From Georgenia wutianyii (GTDB lineage Bacteria > Actinomycetota > Actinomycetes > Actinomycetales > Actinomycetaceae), in the NCBI RefSeq assembly GCF_006349365.1, contig NZ_CP040899.1, positions 1,736,001-1,800,000 on the forward strand: 64,000 nt of DNA. The letters run 5' to 3'. The notes beneath the pieces are model-generated. The model was not told the origin of the DNA and made no database searches. It saw only the letters and a list, made by a program, of their open reading frames with translations. Positions 16,345 through 25,708 of the stretch are shown here, one piece after another (position 1 is the first letter of the stretch; each line of letters starts with the position of its first letter). A program made the translations under genes and the position numbers.

Positions 16345-16513
16345 CGGCCCGGCGGTGCCGCGGCACTCTTGCAACGATGCCTCGCAGGTTGCGCGTCGCA
16401 ACGACGCCTAACGCGCGGGCCTTCTCGGATCGCGGACCGACCACTAGCCAGAGCGTCTCGCCTGACCTCATGTGCGTTGGCTACATGGATGGCTACATCG
16501 CCCCATTCCAGAA

Positions 16514-16549
16514 CGGAAAAGGGCCATCCCGCATGTGCGAGATGGCCCC
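16514..16549 (-). terminator. Rho-independent terminator of tRNA-Pro
   Basis: The arms 16541-16548 and 16521-16528 (GGGCCATC with GATGGCCC) form an 8-bp stem with a 12-base loop. On the minus strand the stem is followed by TTTTCCGTT, a proper U-tract. It lies 19 bp beyond the 3' end of the tRNA, as expected for a monocistronic tRNA transcript. Confidence 0.8.
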
Positions 16550-16567
16550 TGACCTGCTGCTTCACGG

Positions 16568-16641
<74 letters not shown>

Positions 16642-16722
16642 TCCGGTTCGCGAACGAACCGAGAGCAGGTTACCGCAGGACTCGGCGGGAACTGAAACCG
16701 CAGGGCCCCCGTGTGGGCGGGG

Positions 16723-17775
16723 TCACTCCTGGGCGGTGGGGACCCGGGGTCCGCCCGCCCGGTCGATGTCCTCACCGGTCTGCGCGAGCCGGGCCCGCTC
16801 GGCGAGTGCCACGCCCAGTCCGAGGAGGGCGACGGCCATGACGGCCGTGGCCGGCCACGGGTCGATCCGGTACAGGGCGACGACCGTGACGAGCAGCTCG
16901 ACCGTGAACGCCCGACGCAGCCACTCCACCGCCCACCCCTGGTGACGCCCGGCCACGAGCATCCACGCGCGCAGGGCGCACGCGAGGACGACGGCGGTCG
17001 ACGCCACGACGAACCAGCCCGACCATGCCGGTGCGTCCGAGTCGGCCGTGACCACGATGACCACTCCCCCGCCGACGACGAGGACGAGGAGCGCGCCGGC
17101 CACCGCCAGCGACCACGAGGCGCGCACGACGCCGACGAGGAGCTCACGGAGGGCGCGGGTGGCGACCTCGAGCGGGTCCGGCAGCTCGCTGTGGTCCTCG
17201 GGCACGACCGCGAGGAGCGCCTCGACCTCCTCCGCCCCGCGGGCACCTCTCCCCTCCCGCAGGAGCGCCTCGGCGGCCACGCGGCGTTGCGGGCTGAGCC
17301 CTCCGGCAAGGCCCGCGACGGCGTGGTCGGCAGCGGCGGCGAGCCGCTCGCTCGCGTCGGCCGGGCGGCGACCGACGAGGGCGTCGGCGAGCAGCAGCAG
17401 CCCCACGCACGTGAGGTACATGATCATCGGCGCGGGCCGGAAGAAGTAGTCGTTGTCCTTCGTGAGGAACTTGCCCACCTCGTCGATGAACAGGCCGAAG
17501 CCGACCCCGCCGACGAACGCGATCGTCGGCCGCACCACGGGCCCGGCGAAGCACAGGGCCAGCAGGAGGGCCAGCGCCATGAGCAGCCCGCCCCACAGCA
17601 CGTGGGCGATGTGGAGGGAGGCCCCACCGATCTGCGGGAAGCCGGTGAGCTCGAGAATCCCGCGGGTGACGACGACGGTCACGACCGCGGTGAGCAGGAA
17701 GCCGAGCACGTGCTCCCCGGCGCGGGGGTCGCGGGGCAACCCCCACCGCAGGAGCACGTGCCGGCTTCCGGCCAT
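16723..17775 (-). CDS. Conserved integral membrane protein of unknown function
   Basis: A 350-residue protein from ATG 17775. An N-terminal block has four membrane helices (HVLGFLLTAVVTVVV, LWGGLLMALALLLALCF, TIAFVGGVGFGLFIDEVGKF, IMYLTCVGLLLLADAL). A soluble helical stretch covers about residues 145-220, and a C-terminal block has three or four more helices. The motif FGLFIDEVGKFLTKDNDYFF is conserved-looking, with acidic residues at a membrane edge. I cannot assign a function. Its start overlaps the stop of der by ATGA, so it is co-expressed with that GTPase. Confidence 0.8.
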   Translation of the reverse strand: MAGSRHVLLRWGLPRDPRAGEHVLGFLLTAVVTVVVTRGILELTGFPQIGGASLHIAHVLWGGLLMALALLLALCFAGPVVRPTIAFVGGVGFGLFIDEVGKFLTKDNDYFFRPAPMIMYLTCVGLLLLADALVGRRPADASERLAAAADHAVAGLAGGLSPQRRVAAEALLREGRGARGAEEVEALLAVVPEDHSELPDPLEVATRALRELLVGVVRASWSLAVAGALLVLVVGGGVVIVVTADSDAPAWSGWFVVASTAVVLACALRAWMLVAGRHQGWAVEWLRRAFTVELLVTVVALYRIDPWPATAVMAVALLGLGVALAERARLAQTGEDIDRAGGPRVPTAQE

Positions 17776-19256
17776 CAGCGGCGCCGCTTCTCCCGCACCC
17801 GCACGCTGATCTCGATGGGCGTGCCCTCGAAGCCGAAGTTCTCGCGCAGCTTGCGCTCGATGAAGCGGCGGTAGCCGTGCTCGATGAACCCGGTCGCGAA
17901 GATGACGAACCGCGGCGGGCGGTTGTCCGCCTGCGTGGCGAAGAGGATCCGCGGCTGCTTCCCGCCCCGGACCGGGTGCGGGTTGGCCGCGGTGAGCTCG
18001 CCGAGGAAGGCGTTGAGCCGGCCGGTGGGGATGCGGGTGTCCCAGCCCTCCAGCGCCGTGTCGAGCGCCTTGACCAGCTTGTCGACGTGCCAGCGGGTCT
18101 TGGCGGACAGGTTGACGCGCGGCGCCCACGGGAGCTGGACGAGGTCCTGGTCGATCGCCCGCTCGAGGAGGAAGCGCTTGTCCTCGTCCATGAGGTCCCA
18201 CTTGTTGTAGGCGATGACGAGCGCGCGCCCGGCGTCCACGACCTGCTGGATGACGCGGATGTCCTGCTCGGTCAGCGGGACCGAGGCGTCGACGAGCGCG
18301 ACGGCGACCTCCGCCTTCTCCAGCGCTGCCTGCGTGCGCAGCGAGGCGTAGAAGTCCGCGCCCTTCGTCTGGTGGACACGGCGGCGGATGCCGGCCGTGT
18401 CGACGAACCACCACGGCCGGTTCCCGAGCACGACGAGCTCGTCGACGGGGTCGCGGGTGGTGCCGGCGACGTCGTGGACGACGACGCGGTCCTGGCGGGC
18501 GAGCGCGTTGAGCAGGCTGGACTTGCCGACGTTCGGGCGACCGACGAGGGCCACCCGCCGGGGCCCTCCCTCGGGCAGCTCGGCCGCCACGGAGGAGACC
18601 TCGGGAAGGATCGCCATCGCGGCGTCGAGGAGGTCACCGGAGCCGCGGCCGTGCAGGGCCGAGACGGGCCACGGCTGCCCGAGACCGAGGGACCACAGGG
18701 CGGAGGCGTCGGCCTCCTGCATGGGCGAGTCGACCTTGTTGGCCACGAGCACCACCGGCTTGCCGGACTTGCGCAGCAGCCGGACGACCTGCTCGTCGGT
18801 GCTCGTCGGCCCGACGGTCGCGTCGACGATGAACATGACGGCGTCGGCGAGCTCGATAGCGACCTCGGCCTGGTCGGCGACGCGGGCGTGGAGGCCCGCG
18901 GCGTCGTGCTCCCACCCGCCGGTGTCGACGAGCGTGAAGCGGCGTCCGGCCCACTCGGCCGGGTAGCTCACGCGGTCTCGTGTGACGCCGGGGACGTCCT
19001 GCACCACGGCCTCGCGCCGTCCGAGGATGCGGTTGACGAGCGTCGACTTGCCGACGTTCGGGCGGCCGACGACGGCGAGCACGGGCAGGGGGGCGTCCGC
19101 GGGCTCCCGCTCGGAGCCGCCGTCGCCGGCGGCGAGCAGGGCGGCGTCCTCCTCGTCGAGCACGTAGTCGGCCAGCCCGGCGCGCAGGGCGGCGGCGCGC
19201 TGCTCGTCGTCGGCCGGGGTGGTCGGGAGGTCCTGGGTTTCACTCACGTCGCCCAT
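17775..19256 (-). CDS. der: Ribosome-assembly GTPase Der (EngA)
   Basis: A 493-residue protein with the defining double GTPase arrangement: two P-loops reading GRPNVGKST and GRPNVGKSS, each followed by DTGGW or DTAGI (G3) and NKVD or NKWD (G4), and a C-terminal KH-like domain. Der binds the 50S subunit during its maturation and is essential in most bacteria. An N-terminal acidic extension of about 60 residues precedes the first G domain, common in actinobacterial Der. In relatives der follows cmk directly; here it is separated from cmk by plsC and an unrelated two-component/ABC module. Confidence 0.96.
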   Translation of the reverse strand: MGDVSETQDLPTTPADDEQRAAALRAGLADYVLDEEDAALLAAGDGGSEREPADAPLPVLAVVGRPNVGKSTLVNRILGRREAVVQDVPGVTRDRVSYPAEWAGRRFTLVDTGGWEHDAAGLHARVADQAEVAIELADAVMFIVDATVGPTSTDEQVVRLLRKSGKPVVLVANKVDSPMQEADASALWSLGLGQPWPVSALHGRGSGDLLDAAMAILPEVSSVAAELPEGGPRRVALVGRPNVGKSSLLNALARQDRVVVHDVAGTTRDPVDELVVLGNRPWWFVDTAGIRRRVHQTKGADFYASLRTQAALEKAEVAVALVDASVPLTEQDIRVIQQVVDAGRALVIAYNKWDLMDEDKRFLLERAIDQDLVQLPWAPRVNLSAKTRWHVDKLVKALDTALEGWDTRIPTGRLNAFLGELTAANPHPVRGGKQPRILFATQADNRPPRFVIFATGFIEHGYRRFIERKLRENFGFEGTPIEISVRVREKRRR

Positions 19257-19328
19257 TCTCCCCTGCCGCGCCGCCCGGATGCTAACGCCGCCCCGGGGCG
19301 GGGCCGGAACGGGGGCGGGCGGAGCGCG

Positions 19329-19988
19329 TCAGGTGAGCCCGGCGTCGTGGACGCACAGGGCGATCTGCACCCGGTTGGCGGCCTCGAGCTTGGTGAACAG
19401 GCGACCGATGTGCGTCTTGACCGTCGCCACGCCCATGTAGAGCTCGGCCGCGATCTCGGCGTTCGACAGCCCTCGGCCGATGGCGACGGCGACCTCCCGC
19501 TCCCGCTCGGTGAGCCGGGCGACCCGCTCGCGTGCCGCGCGCTCCCTGGAGTCGTCCTGGTTCTGCGTTGCGACCGAGATCACCTGGGCGGTGACGCTCG
19601 GGGAGAGCATCGGCTCCCCGCGGGCGGCCCTCAGCACGGCGTCGACGAGGTCGGCGGGCGGGGTGTCCTTGAGGAGGAACCCCGTCGCTCCCTGCCGCAG
19701 CGCGGTGAGCACCATCTCGTCGGTGTCGAAGGTCGTGAGGACGATGACGCGGGCGGTGGAGCCGCGCTCGGCGAGCCGGCGGAGGGCCGCCAACCCGTCG
19801 AGCCGGGGCATGCGGATGTCCATGAGGACGACGTCGGGGCGCTCCCGCTCGACGACGGCCACCCCCTCGTGCCCGTCGGGCGCCTCGCCCACGACCGTGA
19901 TCCCGGCGTGCCCGCCGAGGATGAGCCGCAGACCTGCCCGGACCAGGCCGTCGTCGTCGACGATGACCACCCGCACCGGCGTCGTCAT
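19329..19988 (-). CDS. LuxR-family response regulator
   Basis: A 219-residue NarL/FixJ-type regulator from ATG 19988. The receiver domain has the acidic pocket DDD (residues 11-13), the phosphoacceptor D57 in VLMDIRMP, T in LTTFD and K in LLKDTPP. A LuxR-type HTH occupies about residues 155-212 (LTEREREVAVAIGRGLSNAE). The start overlaps the stop of the sensor kinase gene by four bases. The divergent ABC transporter genes beyond the kinase are the likely target, as in many bacterial antibiotic- or envelope-stress modules. Confidence 0.93.
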   Translation of the reverse strand: MTTPVRVVIVDDDGLVRAGLRLILGGHAGITVVGEAPDGHEGVAVVERERPDVVLMDIRMPRLDGLAALRRLAERGSTARVIVLTTFDTDEMVLTALRQGATGFLLKDTPPADLVDAVLRAARGEPMLSPSVTAQVISVATQNQDDSRERAARERVARLTEREREVAVAIGRGLSNAEIAAELYMGVATVKTHIGRLFTKLEAANRVQIALCVHDAGLT

Positions 19989-21286
19989 GTGCTCTCCTCC
20001 CACGGCAACCAGGCTCGCACAGTGAACGAGCCGTCCGGACCGGCGTCGTGCTCCAGCGCCCCGCCGGCGAGCTCGACCCGTTCGCCGAGGCCGAGCAGCC
20101 CGAGTCCGGCACCGGGGGTGCCGGGGGCAGTGCGCGACGGCGGGCCGTTGACCACCTCGACGGTGAGGAGGCCACCGGGGGCGCCGGCGAGCCGGACGAC
20201 GACGGCGCTGCCCGGGGCGTGCTTGGACGCGTTCGTCAACGCCTCCTGGACCACGCGGTAGGCGGTGCGGGACGTCGTCGCAGGCAGCTCGCGCGCGGGC
20301 AGCCGGCCCTCGGGCAGCCCGGCGGCGTCGACCGTGACGTCGACGTGAGGGCTCGCGGCCGCGACGAGCTCGGTCACCTGGGCGAGCTCGGGCTGCGGCG
20401 GCTCGGGCGCCACGTGCTCCCCCGGGCTCCCGGCCCGCAGCACCCCGAGCACCTGCCGCAGCTCGCTGAGGGCGAGGTGCGCGTTGTGCTGGATGACACC
20501 GGCTGCCTCCGCGGTCTCCTCGCGGCTGAGGTCCGTGCGGTAGGCGAGGGCACCGGCGTGCATCGCGACGAGGGAGATCCGGTGGGCGAGCACGTCGTGC
20601 ATCTCGCGCGCGATCCGGGTGCGCTCCGCCTCGCGCGCGGCCTCGGCCTTGAGCGCCTGCTCCCGCTCCGCGGTCTCCGCGCGCTGGCGCAGCGTGGACA
20701 GCAGCTCGCGCCGGGCGCCGACGTAGAAGCCGGTGGCGATGCACGTCGCGACCACGCCCACGGCGATGCTGCTGGAGAGGATGACGAAGGCCGTGGTGCT
20801 CGTGTCCTCGAGGAGGCTCGGGCGCCACAGCCCTTCGTAGACGACGGTCGCCGCGACCCAGGCGAGGACCACCGGGAGGACGAGGCGCCACCGCCGCCAG
20901 GTCGCCGCCGAGACCGCGGCCACCGCGGCGGCCCCGAGCGCTGCGGCCGACACCCCGGTGAGCAGACCGGTCACGACGCCGATGACGGCCGGGTAGCGAC
21001 GACGCAGCGGCAGGAGGAGGAGGGCGAATATGCCGAGCAGCCCGTCGAGCAGGAGGGCGACCCCCATCCGGGCCTCCACCTCGGTGGGGACCGCGCCGTC
21101 CTGCGGGAGGAGGTCGACGGAGGTGAAGATCCACATGAGGAAGGCGATGCCGGCCGCCGCCAGGTACCGCCACGTCCTCGACCACGGGCGCAGGGCCGGC
21201 GGGCCGGGAGGGCTGAGGGCCGGCGACGCGCCGGCCGGGCCGGCCCCCCGGCGGGAGGCAGGCGGGGACGGGGCGGCGAGCTGCAT
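19985..21286 (-). CDS. Two-component sensor histidine kinase (HisKA_3 family)
   Basis: A 433-residue kinase from ATG 21286. The N-terminal third holds five or six membrane helices with very short loops, a form often associated with sensing in the membrane. The dimerisation/phosphoacceptor motif EMHDVLAHRISLV places the histidine at residue 230. The catalytic domain has VVQEALTNASKHA (N box) and GLGLLGLGERVELAGG (G box). It forms a pair with the downstream LuxR-type regulator and is divergent from the ABC genes starting at 21417. The 130-bp gap between must hold both promoters. Confidence 0.92.
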   Translation of the reverse strand: MQLAAPSPPASRRGAGPAGASPALSPPGPPALRPWSRTWRYLAAAGIAFLMWIFTSVDLLPQDGAVPTEVEARMGVALLLDGLLGIFALLLLPLRRRYPAVIGVVTGLLTGVSAAALGAAAVAAVSAATWRRWRLVLPVVLAWVAATVVYEGLWRPSLLEDTSTTAFVILSSSIAVGVVATCIATGFYVGARRELLSTLRQRAETAEREQALKAEAAREAERTRIAREMHDVLAHRISLVAMHAGALAYRTDLSREETAEAAGVIQHNAHLALSELRQVLGVLRAGSPGEHVAPEPPQPELAQVTELVAAASPHVDVTVDAAGLPEGRLPARELPATTSRTAYRVVQEALTNASKHAPGSAVVVRLAGAPGGLLTVEVVNGPPSRTAPGTPGAGLGLLGLGERVELAGGALEHDAGPDGSFTVRAWLPWEEST

Positions 21287-21416
21287 GACCGCCAGCCTAG
21301 GGACACACGGGGGCGCCTCCGTCCACCTCCCGGCCGGCGCGGGTCCGACCAAAGTCCGACCCGCGCGAGCCCCGGCTCCGATCCTCCGCGCCGCGCGGGC
21401 CGGGAGGGTGGTTCCC

Positions 21417-22313
21417 ATGATCACCGCAGAGAACCTCACCAAGCGGTACGCCGACCACCTCGTCGTCGACACCGTCTCCTTCACCGCCAGGCCCGGGCGC
21501 GTCACCGGCTTCCTCGGCCCCAACGGTGCCGGCAAGTCGACGACGATGCGGATGCTCACCGGCCTCACCCGCCCGACCGCCGGGCGCGCCACCGTCCTCG
21601 GCGTGCCGTTCACCTCCCTGGCCAACCCGGGCCGGCACGTCGGTGTGCTCCTCGACGCCGCCGCCCAGCACGCCGGGCGCACCGGGCGCGAGATCCTCAC
21701 CGTCTCCGCACAGCTCATGGGGCTGCCCTCGCGGCGCGTCGAGGAGGTCCTCACCCTCGTCGGGCTCACCCCGGCCGAGTCCAGGGCGCGCACCCGCACC
21801 TACTCCCTCGGCATGCGCCAGCGTCTCGGCCTGGCGCACGCCCTCCTCGGTGAGCCCGCGGTGCTCGTCCTCGACGAGCCGGCGAACGGTCTCGACCCGG
21901 CGGGCATACGTTGGCTGCGCACGCTCCTGCGCTCCTTCGCCGACTCCGGGGGAACCGTCCTGCTGTCCTCCCACCTCCTGCGCGAGGTCGAGGCGGTGGC
22001 CGACGACCTCGTCATCATCGGTGGTGGCCGGATCGTGGCCCAGGGCGCCGTCGCCGACCTCCTCGCAACCCCTGGGACGCAGGTCCACAGCACCGACGAC
22101 CTCACGCTCGCGGCCGTCCTCGCGGCGGACGGTCACGACGTGTCCCCCACCGGCCCGGGCCTCGCGACGTCCGCGACCACCGAGGAGGTCGGGCGCCTCG
22201 CCCTCACCGCCGGCGTCGTGCTCACCGAGCTGCGTCCCAGCTCCTCCACCGGCCTGGAGCAGCTGTTCTTCGACGCGACCGCCCAGCACGGGCGAGAGGA
22301 GATCCCCGCATGA
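21417..22313 (+). CDS. ABC transporter ATP-binding protein
   Basis: A 298-residue ATPase from ATG 21417 with a GGGAGGG sequence upstream. It has Walker A GPNGAGKST (residues 34-42), the signature YSLGMRQRLGLAHALL (S-L-G-M in place of LSGGQ, usual in this subfamily), Walker B AVLVLDEPANGLDP and the H-loop in LLSSHLL. The C-terminal 80 residues are the DUF4162-like extension of drug/lantibiotic exporters of the CcmA/DrrA type. It overlaps the permease start by ATGA. The neighbouring two-component system probably controls it. Confidence 0.94.
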   Translation: MITAENLTKRYADHLVVDTVSFTARPGRVTGFLGPNGAGKSTTMRMLTGLTRPTAGRATVLGVPFTSLANPGRHVGVLLDAAAQHAGRTGREILTVSAQLMGLPSRRVEEVLTLVGLTPAESRARTRTYSLGMRQRLGLAHALLGEPAVLVLDEPANGLDPAGIRWLRTLLRSFADSGGTVLLSSHLLREVEAVADDLVIIGGGRIVAQGAVADLLATPGTQVHSTDDLTLAAVLAADGHDVSPTGPGLATSATTEEVGRLALTAGVVLTELRPSSSTGLEQLFFDATAQHGREEIPA

Positions 22314-23098
22314 GCACCACCACGACCACCGTCCCCGCCCGCCCGCGCCAGGCGCGCGGCAGCGGCGTCCCGTTCACCCGCCTCCTGCTCGTCGAGCTGC
22401 GCAAGCAGGTCGACACCCGCGCGGGAGCCTGGCTGCTCGCCGTCATCGTCCTGCTCAACGCGGCCCTCATCGCCCTCGTCCTGTTCACCGGCGAGCCGCA
22501 GAGCAGGACGTGGCAGGAGCTCACCACCGCGTCGTCGTTGGGTCAGCTGATCCTCCTGCCCCTCATCGGCATCATGGCCGCGACCGGCGAGTGGTCCCAG
22601 CGCACCGCGCTCACCACCTTCACCCTCGAGCCGCGGCGCAGCCGGGTCAACCTCGCCAAGCTCGTCTCGGCCTGGGGGCTGGGCCTGGTCGTCATGGCGG
22701 CCGCGCTCGCCGTGGGCGCCGTGTCCAACGTCGTCGGGGCGGTCCTGCTCGACGGGGACGGCGCCTGGACCATGGAGTGGTCGGTGCTCGGCGGGATGCT
22801 CCTCGCGCTCGTCCTGCTCGTGAGCCAGGGGGTGGGCTTCGGGCTCGCGCTGCTGAGCACGCCGGTGGCGATCGTCGCCTACCTCGCCCTGCCCACCGCC
22901 TGGACCGTGCTCACCGCCCTCGTGTCGGGGCTCCGGGAGCCGGCGCAGTGGCTCAACCTCGACTCCGCGATGGGCCCGCTCATGGAGGGGACGATGACCG
23001 CGACCGGGTGGGCACAGCTCGCCACGTCGGCCGCGGTGTGGGTGGGCGTGCCGCTGGCCCTCGGCCTGTGGCGCACGGCGCGCCGCGACGTCTCCTGA
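22310..23098 (+). CDS. ABC-2 type permease subunit
   Basis: A 262-residue membrane protein with six predicted helices, the normal size for single-domain ABC-2 permeases. The N-terminal amphipathic stretch LLLVELRKQVDTRAG is characteristic: the helix running up to the first membrane segment contains the ExRK motif common in this family. It is translationally coupled to the ATPase gene, and the two should assemble as a 2+2 exporter. The substrate is unknown. A strong bidirectional hairpin follows the stop codon. Confidence 0.88.
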   Translation: MSTTTTTVPARPRQARGSGVPFTRLLLVELRKQVDTRAGAWLLAVIVLLNAALIALVLFTGEPQSRTWQELTTASSLGQLILLPLIGIMAATGEWSQRTALTTFTLEPRRSRVNLAKLVSAWGLGLVVMAAALAVGAVSNVVGAVLLDGDGAWTMEWSVLGGMLLALVLLVSQGVGFGLALLSTPVAIVAYLALPTAWTVLTALVSGLREPAQWLNLDSAMGPLMEGTMTATGWAQLATSAAVWVGVPLALGLWRTARRDVS

Positions 23099-23106
23099 CC
23101 TGCCTG

Positions 23107-23132
23107 CGGTCCCCGGCGCGTGCCGGGGACCG
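23107..23132. terminator. Bidirectional hairpin terminator
   Basis: A perfect 11-bp stem (CGGTCCCCGGC, loop GCGT) lies between the converging ends of the ABC permease gene and plsC. It has no U-tract on either side, as is common in high-GC actinobacteria. Confidence 0.75.
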
Positions 23133-23825
23133 TCAGTGCGTGGGCAGCGGGATGCCGGTGAGGGCGACGGCGTCCTCGACGTGCGCGGCCAGGCCCTGGT
23201 GGATCTGCTGCATCGCCCGCGTCATGACCTCGCGGTTGCCGCCCTCGCCGCGCTCGGTGTCCACGACGATCGGCTTGCCGAACACGACGTGGAGGCGCGA
23301 GCGCGGCGGCGGGACGTAGCCGACCTTCTTGCCCGTGGGCCGGGTCCCGAGGCAGGCGACCGGCACGACCGGCGCGTTGCCGTGGACGGCGAGCCACGCG
23401 ACGCCCGCACGGGTGGACTGGACGGTACCGCTCCCCCGGTTCCCCTCGGGGAAGATCCCGACGACGCGGCCCTCGCTGAGCATCTGCTGGGCGACGACGA
23501 GCGCGGCGCGCCCGTTCTTCCGGTCGACCGGGATCTGGCCGGCGAGCGTCATGAGGAAGCCGAGCGGGGAGTCCCAGAACTCCTGCTTGATGATGAAGTG
23601 GGAGCCACGCGGGACCGCACCGTGCAGGAGCGGACCGTCGATGACGCCGGTGTGGTTCGAGGCGATGATGACCGGGCCGTCCTTCGGGACGTGCTCGGCA
23701 CCGTGGACCTTCGTGTTCCACCACACGTGGTCGAGGAACTGGCCCACGCGCCGCGACCAGATCGGCCCCCAGCGGTAGATGTCCTCGGCCTTCGTGCGTG
23801 CCCCGCGCGAGAGCTCAGTGCTCAC
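23133..23825 (-). CDS. plsC: 1-acyl-sn-glycerol-3-phosphate acyltransferase (PlsC family)
   Basis: A 230-residue acyltransferase. It has the catalytic motif NHTGVID (HX4D, residues 58-63) and the glycerophosphate-binding motif FPEGNRG near residue 125. No membrane helix is strongly predicted, but amphipathic segments such as FLDHVWWN may bind the bilayer. The role is transfer of an acyl chain to lysophosphatidate in phospholipid synthesis at the membrane. It overlaps the stop of cmk by four bases, forming the end of the tyrA-cmk-plsC unit. Confidence 0.92.
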   Translation of the reverse strand: MSTELSRGARTKAEDIYRWGPIWSRRVGQFLDHVWWNTKVHGAEHVPKDGPVIIASNHTGVIDGPLLHGAVPRGSHFIIKQEFWDSPLGFLMTLAGQIPVDRKNGRAALVVAQQMLSEGRVVGIFPEGNRGSGTVQSTRAGVAWLAVHGNAPVVPVACLGTRPTGKKVGYVPPPRSRLHVVFGKPIVVDTERGEGGNREVMTRAMQQIHQGLAAHVEDAVALTGIPLPTH

Positions 23826-24532
23826 CGCTGCTCCTGCCGCACCTGCTCGACGACGCCGAGTGCCACCTCCAGGGTGCGCGCCGCGTCCATCCGCGAGGAG
23901 TCGATCGTCACGACGCCGTCCGCCGCGGTGAGGAACGTCGAGACGGTCGAGTCACGTGCGTCGCGGCCCACGACCTCGGCGTGCGTCGCGGCGAGCGAGT
24001 CCGGGTCGTCGCTGCCGTGCAGCTCGCGCGCACGCCGCGCGAGGCGTGCCTCCTCGTCCGCCGTGAGGAGGATGCGCACGTCGGCGTCGGGGGCGACGAC
24101 CGTCGTGATGTCGCGGCCCTCGGCGACGATGCCGCGACCCTCGCTGAAGCCGGCGGCGCGGCGCTCGGCGGCGATGATCGCCCGCTGCCGCTCACGCAGC
24201 TCGGCGCGCACGTCGAGGTTCGTCGCCACCACCGAGACGATGGAGGAGATGTCCGAGCCGCGGATCTCCGCGGTGATGTCGACGCCGTCGCACACGACCG
24301 CCGGGGCGGCCGGGTCGATGCCCATCTCGAGCGGCATGACCGCGACGGCGGCCGTCACGGCGTCCGCGGAGTCGAGGTCCACCCCCTGCCGACGGCACCA
24401 CCAGGTGGCCGCCCGGTACATCGCGCCGGTGTCGAGGTAGGCCAGGCCCAGCGCGGACGCCAGCCCCCTGCTCACCGTCGACTTGCCCGACCCGGAAGGT
24501 CCGTCGATCGCGACCGTCACCGGCGCTGTCAT
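23822..24532 (-). CDS. cmk: Cytidylate kinase
   Basis: A 236-residue enzyme from ATG 24532, a start chosen because ATGA overlaps the tyrA stop and the P-loop then lies at the proper distance (VAIDGPSGSGKSTVSRGLA). Other conserved elements are YLDTGAMYRA, which binds the CMP base, and GRDITTVVAPDADVR, GRD being the hallmark of CMP kinases. It phosphorylates CMP and dCMP for nucleotide recycling. Its place between tyrA and plsC/der is conserved in actinobacteria. Confidence 0.96.
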   Translation of the reverse strand: MTAPVTVAIDGPSGSGKSTVSRGLASALGLAYLDTGAMYRAATWWCRRQGVDLDSADAVTAAVAVMPLEMGIDPAAPAVVCDGVDITAEIRGSDISSIVSVVATNLDVRAELRERQRAIIAAERRAAGFSEGRGIVAEGRDITTVVAPDADVRILLTADEEARLARRARELHGSDDPDSLAATHAEVVGRDARDSTVSTFLTAADGVVTIDSSRMDAARTLEVALGVVEQVRQEQR

Positions 24533-25644
24533 TCCGCCACCACTCTCCACCCTCGGTTGGTCAGTCCGTCCTCCAGCGCCGCGGCGGCGGCCGGCACCAC
24601 CGACAGGTGCGCGATGCCGACCCTCGCCCCTGCGGAGTGCTCGAGCTGGAGGTCCTCGATGTTCACGCCGAGCTCCCCGACCTCGCCGAAGAGCCGGCCC
24701 AGCTCACCCGGCTCGTCCGGGATGAGCACCTGCACGGTCCTGTAGCGGCGCGGCGCGCCGCCGTGCTTGCCCGGGATCCGAGCGACCCCGGTGTTCCCCG
24801 CGTCGATGACGCGGCTGAGCGCGCCAACGGCGCCCGGTGCGAGCGGGCCGCTCGCCGCGGCCTTGTCCAGGCCCTCGATGAGCGAGTCGATGCCCGCGCG
24901 CAGCCGGCGCAGCCCCTCGCCCACCGGGGCGGCGTTCCCGACGAGGATCGCGGCCCACAGTCGCGGGTCGGACGCCGCGATGCGGGTGACGTCCCGCAGC
25001 CCCTGCCCCGCGAGGGACAGCGCCGACTCGGGCGCCTCGACGAGCAGGGACGCGACGAGCGAGGCCGCGAGCTGGGGGACGTGGGAGACGACGGCGACGG
25101 CGTCGTCGTGCTCCTGCGGGTCCAGCGACACCGGCAGCGCGCCGAGGTCGAGCGCGAGGCCGCGGACGGCGGCGACGGCGGCGGGGTCCGCGTCGCCGGT
25201 CGGCGCGATGACCCAGGGACGCCCGGCGAAGAGGTCGGCGTCGGCGGCGGCGGCGCCGGAGCGCTCACGGCCCGCCATCGGGTGGGAGCCGACGTAGCGG
25301 GCACCGTCCTGACCACCGGCGGCGACCTCCGCGGCGATGACCGCCTTGACGCTCGCGACGTCGGTGACGACGGCGCCGGGGTGGCGGCGGAGCATCTCGA
25401 GCACGACCGGTCCCGCGACGTCCGGGGGCGTCGCGACGACGACGAGCGCCGGCTCGGGGCTCGCCTCGCCGACCGGCTCGCCGGCGCCCATGTCGCGCGC
25501 GAGGGCGAGCGCGGAGGGCGAGGAGTCGGACAGCTGGACGGGGACGTCGAGGCCGCGCAGGCCCAGCGCGATGCTCGTGCCGAGGAGACCGGTGCCGACG
25601 ACCCTGACCGGACCTGCCGTCAGGGGGGCCGCCTGGGTCGTCAC
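24529..25644 (-). CDS. tyrA: Prephenate dehydrogenase (tyrosine biosynthesis)
   Basis: A 371-residue enzyme from GTG 25644, preceded by GGAGGAAG. The N-terminal Rossmann fold begins VRVVGTGLLGTSIALGLRG. The middle part carries the catalytic histidine regions GSHPMAGRE and VSHVPQL. The last 75 residues form an ACT domain (VLIPDEPGELGRLFGEVGEL), implying feedback by tyrosine. The reaction is NAD(P)-dependent oxidative decarboxylation of prephenate to 4-hydroxyphenylpyruvate. It sits 64 bp downstream of rluB and is coupled to cmk. Confidence 0.94.
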   Translation of the reverse strand: MTTQAAPLTAGPVRVVGTGLLGTSIALGLRGLDVPVQLSDSSPSALALARDMGAGEPVGEASPEPALVVVATPPDVAGPVVLEMLRRHPGAVVTDVASVKAVIAAEVAAGGQDGARYVGSHPMAGRERSGAAAADADLFAGRPWVIAPTGDADPAAVAAVRGLALDLGALPVSLDPQEHDDAVAVVSHVPQLAASLVASLLVEAPESALSLAGQGLRDVTRIAASDPRLWAAILVGNAAPVGEGLRRLRAGIDSLIEGLDKAAASGPLAPGAVGALSRVIDAGNTGVARIPGKHGGAPRRYRTVQVLIPDEPGELGRLFGEVGELGVNIEDLQLEHSAGARVGIAHLSVVPAAAAALEDGLTNRGWRVVAE

Positions 25645-25708
25645 GCTGCTGCTTCCTCCTTGCCCGCGGGCCGCCCGACGCGGCGCCCGGGACAGAGTAC
25701 CCCCCGGC

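Noticed and set aside
11035..16567. Second attachment site (copy of the tRNA-Pro 3' end)
   Set aside because: I looked for GATTTGAACC-like copies on both strands of the island and found none, so its left boundary stays undefined.
19288..19301. Hairpin terminator after the response regulator gene
   Set aside because: CCGCCCC/GGGGCGG is a palindrome without a loop in a GC-only run; too little structure to separate it from composition.
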